From contig JASANG010002652.1 in the NCBI GenBank assembly GCA_030248215.1, forward strand, positions 1-64,000: DNA of 64,000 bases, read 5' to 3'. Position 1 is the stretch's first letter; each line of letters begins with the position of its first letter. Shown one piece after another: positions 63,401 through 64,000 of the stretch. Source of the stretch: Enoplolaimus lenunculus (Eukaryota > Nematoda > Enoplea > Enoplida > Thoracostomopsidae). The translations under genes were made by a program, and so were the position numbers. The notes beneath the pieces are model-generated. The model did not search any database. It was given only the letters and a program-made list of their open reading frames with translations, and was not told the DNA's origin.

Positions 63401-63456
63401 CTGCTTTTGGTTGAACGGCTGCTATATCTCCAGACCGGCCTATACCGTGCGCCAAC
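57495..63456 (-). CDS. SEPSECS: O-phosphoseryl-tRNA(Sec) selenium transferase (SepSecS), N-terminus off the window
   Basis: PLP enzyme that converts O-phosphoseryl-tRNA(Sec) to Sec-tRNA(Sec) using selenophosphate. Exons in coding order (minus): 63456-63338, 63039-62872, 62428-62275, 61264-61162, 60095-59966, 59434-59249, 58236-58143, 57702-57495. All phases agree, giving 386 residues and TAG. Visible motifs: phosphate loop [63 protein letters not shown], the PLP-lysine segment [15 protein letters not shown] (Lys of DKN = human Lys284), [40 protein letters not shown] and the [11 protein letters not shown] block. Human SEPSECS has 501 residues, so roughly 100 at the N-terminus lie beyond position 64000 or in poorly recognised exons. 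The C-terminus ends soon after the last helix, shorter than human. Intron elements include a MITE at 58279, a tandem repeat at 60800-61145 and Harbinger-like MITEs at 61781. The call is very secure. Confidence 0.95.
57760..57950 (+). mobile_element. CCTAAG-type MITE remnant, in SEPSECS intron
   Basis: GCGCGTATCACAGTAGTAAAAGC, CCTAAGCC-type words, TGCTATTGCAGTCCCGC. Ends lost. Confidence 0.5.
58279..58492. mobile_element. ATTCTCAAATGTGT-family MITE, in SEPSECS intron
   Basis: TTATCAAATATGTGTAGCATCC to TATATGCATTTGAGAATATAGG, inverted. About 42 bp upstream (in gene sense) of the acceptor of exon 58236-58143. Confidence 0.65.
58877..59192. mobile_element. GACAAAATTAAGTGCA-family MITE, GC-rich palindromic
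   Basis: GACAAAATTAAGTGCAATCGCGG and CCGCAGTGCACTTAATTCTGTC are inverted. The interior has repeated ATCGCGATCGC and GCGGTTACTGCGG palindromes. Seen once in this window. Confidence 0.7.
59620..59770. mobile_element. CCGTAGCCAGC-type short repeat, in SEPSECS intron
   Basis: GACCGTAGCCAGCTCACCTTGG to GACTGAGTCCCCCCG, with TTGCAATAACTTATAAACAGGG in place of the usual GATGACTTA block. Confidence 0.5.
60800..61145 (+). repeat. Three-unit tandem repeat of about 121 bp, in SEPSECS intron
   Basis: Units share GACATAAT-AAATTTCAGACAATATTTCTTGCAT, ATTTGTTTTGTGGTCAAAA, AATACTTTAAACTTTCAATCT and ATCGAAGCCTGTCTGG. The three copies are 85-90 percent alike by eye, AT-rich and non-coding. Confidence 0.85.
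61781..61922. mobile_element. GGCGCTATACTTTTG-family MITE, first of an adjacent pair
   Basis: GGGTGGCGCTATACTTTTG and ACGACAAGTATAGCGCCACTC are inverted, with TAA at both edges. The centre GATACCGTGTAGTGACGG folds back on CGTCACTGTGCGGTATC. Confidence 0.75.
61926..62095. mobile_element. GGCGCTATACTTTTG-family MITE, second of an adjacent pair
   Basis: GGCGGCGCTATACTTTTGATG starts it 3 bp after the first copy. The right end is decayed (ACGAGACAAATACATCACAACCC). Confidence 0.6.
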
Positions 63457-63527
63457 CTGAAATACAAAAAAAAAAATAAAAATATAACGAAAAAACAGAT
63501 CTATCATTATCCATGTGTGTAACTGAC

Positions 63528-63604
63528 CGATAAAAGTAAGAAGGTCTGTGGTGCCGCCCCACGCCGTCCTTTCCCACGAAATATTTTACAAACCGTCCCA
63601 CAAG
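63528..63604 (-). CDS. SEPSECS: Tentative further 5' exon of SEPSECS
   Basis: Ends in TTTTATCG with donor GTCAGT, phase 2, which joins the next exon to give [13 protein letters not shown], close to human [13 protein letters not shown]. The rest (LVGRFVKYFVGKDGVGRHH) does not match the conserved GVGEREGR segment expected here, and the acceptor CTGTAAG is unusual. It may be a false exon. Confidence 0.25.
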
Positions 63605-63728
63605 CTTACAGAAAACTTGCCGCATGCGCCACCCTATGTATAATACACACTAGTAATATATCAAAAATTCGCAAATTTTGATCGATTTTTATGTTCATTT
63701 TCATAACCGAATTAAAAAAAGGGTGGAC

Positions 63729-63906
63729 CACATCCATTCACTCCGGTCCGTGTTGGACCGCATCCATTCACTCCGGTCCGTGTTGGACCGCATCCATTTA
63801 CTCCGGTCAGTGTTGGACCGCATCCATTCACTCCGGTCCGTGTTGGACCGCATCCATTTACTCCGGTCCGTGTTGGACCGCATCCATTCAATCCGGTCCG
63901 TGTTGG
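63729..63906 (+). repeat. 30-bp minisatellite, six copies
   Basis: The unit CATCCATTCACTCCGGTCCG-TGTTGGACCG repeats six times with T/C and G/A variants at two sites. 30 divides by three, so four overlapping frames are open across it; none is a gene. Confidence 0.95.
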
Positions 63907-64000
63907 CGATTTGTGCTTAACAACCGTTTGATTGCTTCCGATAAGTATCTTCTTTAAAACATGGAGCACTATATAGCACGGAGCAATTAGTGGTGAAAAA

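Noticed and set aside
63678-63969. Four overlapping short repeat frames
   Set aside because: Products of the 30-bp minisatellite.

Overview
The window looks like animal nuclear DNA: AT-rich, with intron-rich genes and very many short non-autonomous DNA transposons (MITEs). Gene content (SelT, TTC33, ASPH, METTL27-like, SEPSECS), compact exons and a possible spliced-leader acceptor a few bases before one ATG suggest a tunicate, probably an ascidian. This is inference; no diagnostic locus settles it. I saw no bacterial genes, CRISPR arrays or rRNA. Most short open frames in the window are chance or repeat-derived.

Layout. 1-500 holds a LINE reverse-transcriptase tail on the minus strand. 997-1614 is an intronless selenoprotein T gene with an in-frame TGA for selenocysteine. 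Only 321 bp downstream, in the same direction, is TTC33 (five exons, 1936-4075). 4076-21389 has no gene I can recognise and is filled with MITEs, two minisatellites and a SINE-like tract. 21398-46539 is one large plus-strand gene, aspartyl/asparaginyl beta-hydroxylase (ASPH). I resolved 15 coding exons whose lengths sum to 2703 nt (900 codons plus stop) with every intron phase consistent. 46540-50881 is intergenic and repeat-rich. 50882-53566 is a minus-strand METTL27-like methyltransferase (three exons; the 5' exon was not found). 57495-63456 is minus-strand SEPSECS, the enzyme that makes Sec-tRNA(Sec), with eight clear exons; its N-terminus runs off the right edge.

How the genes relate. SelT needs Sec-tRNA(Sec), and SEPSECS makes it, so a Sec-pathway enzyme and a Sec-containing protein lie about 56 kb apart. 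ASPH has an N-terminal membrane anchor, an acidic Asp-rich lumenal linker, TPR-like repeats and a catalytic domain with the iron and 2-oxoglutarate residues kept.

Repeats dominate. By terminal inverted repeats (TIRs) and target-site duplications (TSDs), I separate at least ten MITE families: hAT-type with 8-bp duplications (including many copies that carry an internal CCTAAG minisatellite), TA-flanked palindromic types, TTAA-flanked piggyBac-type (one carrying a tRNA-like segment), and TAA/TNA-flanked Harbinger-type. Several are nested and give a relative order of insertion. Exon borders were placed by eye from splice consensus, phase and remembered family similarity.
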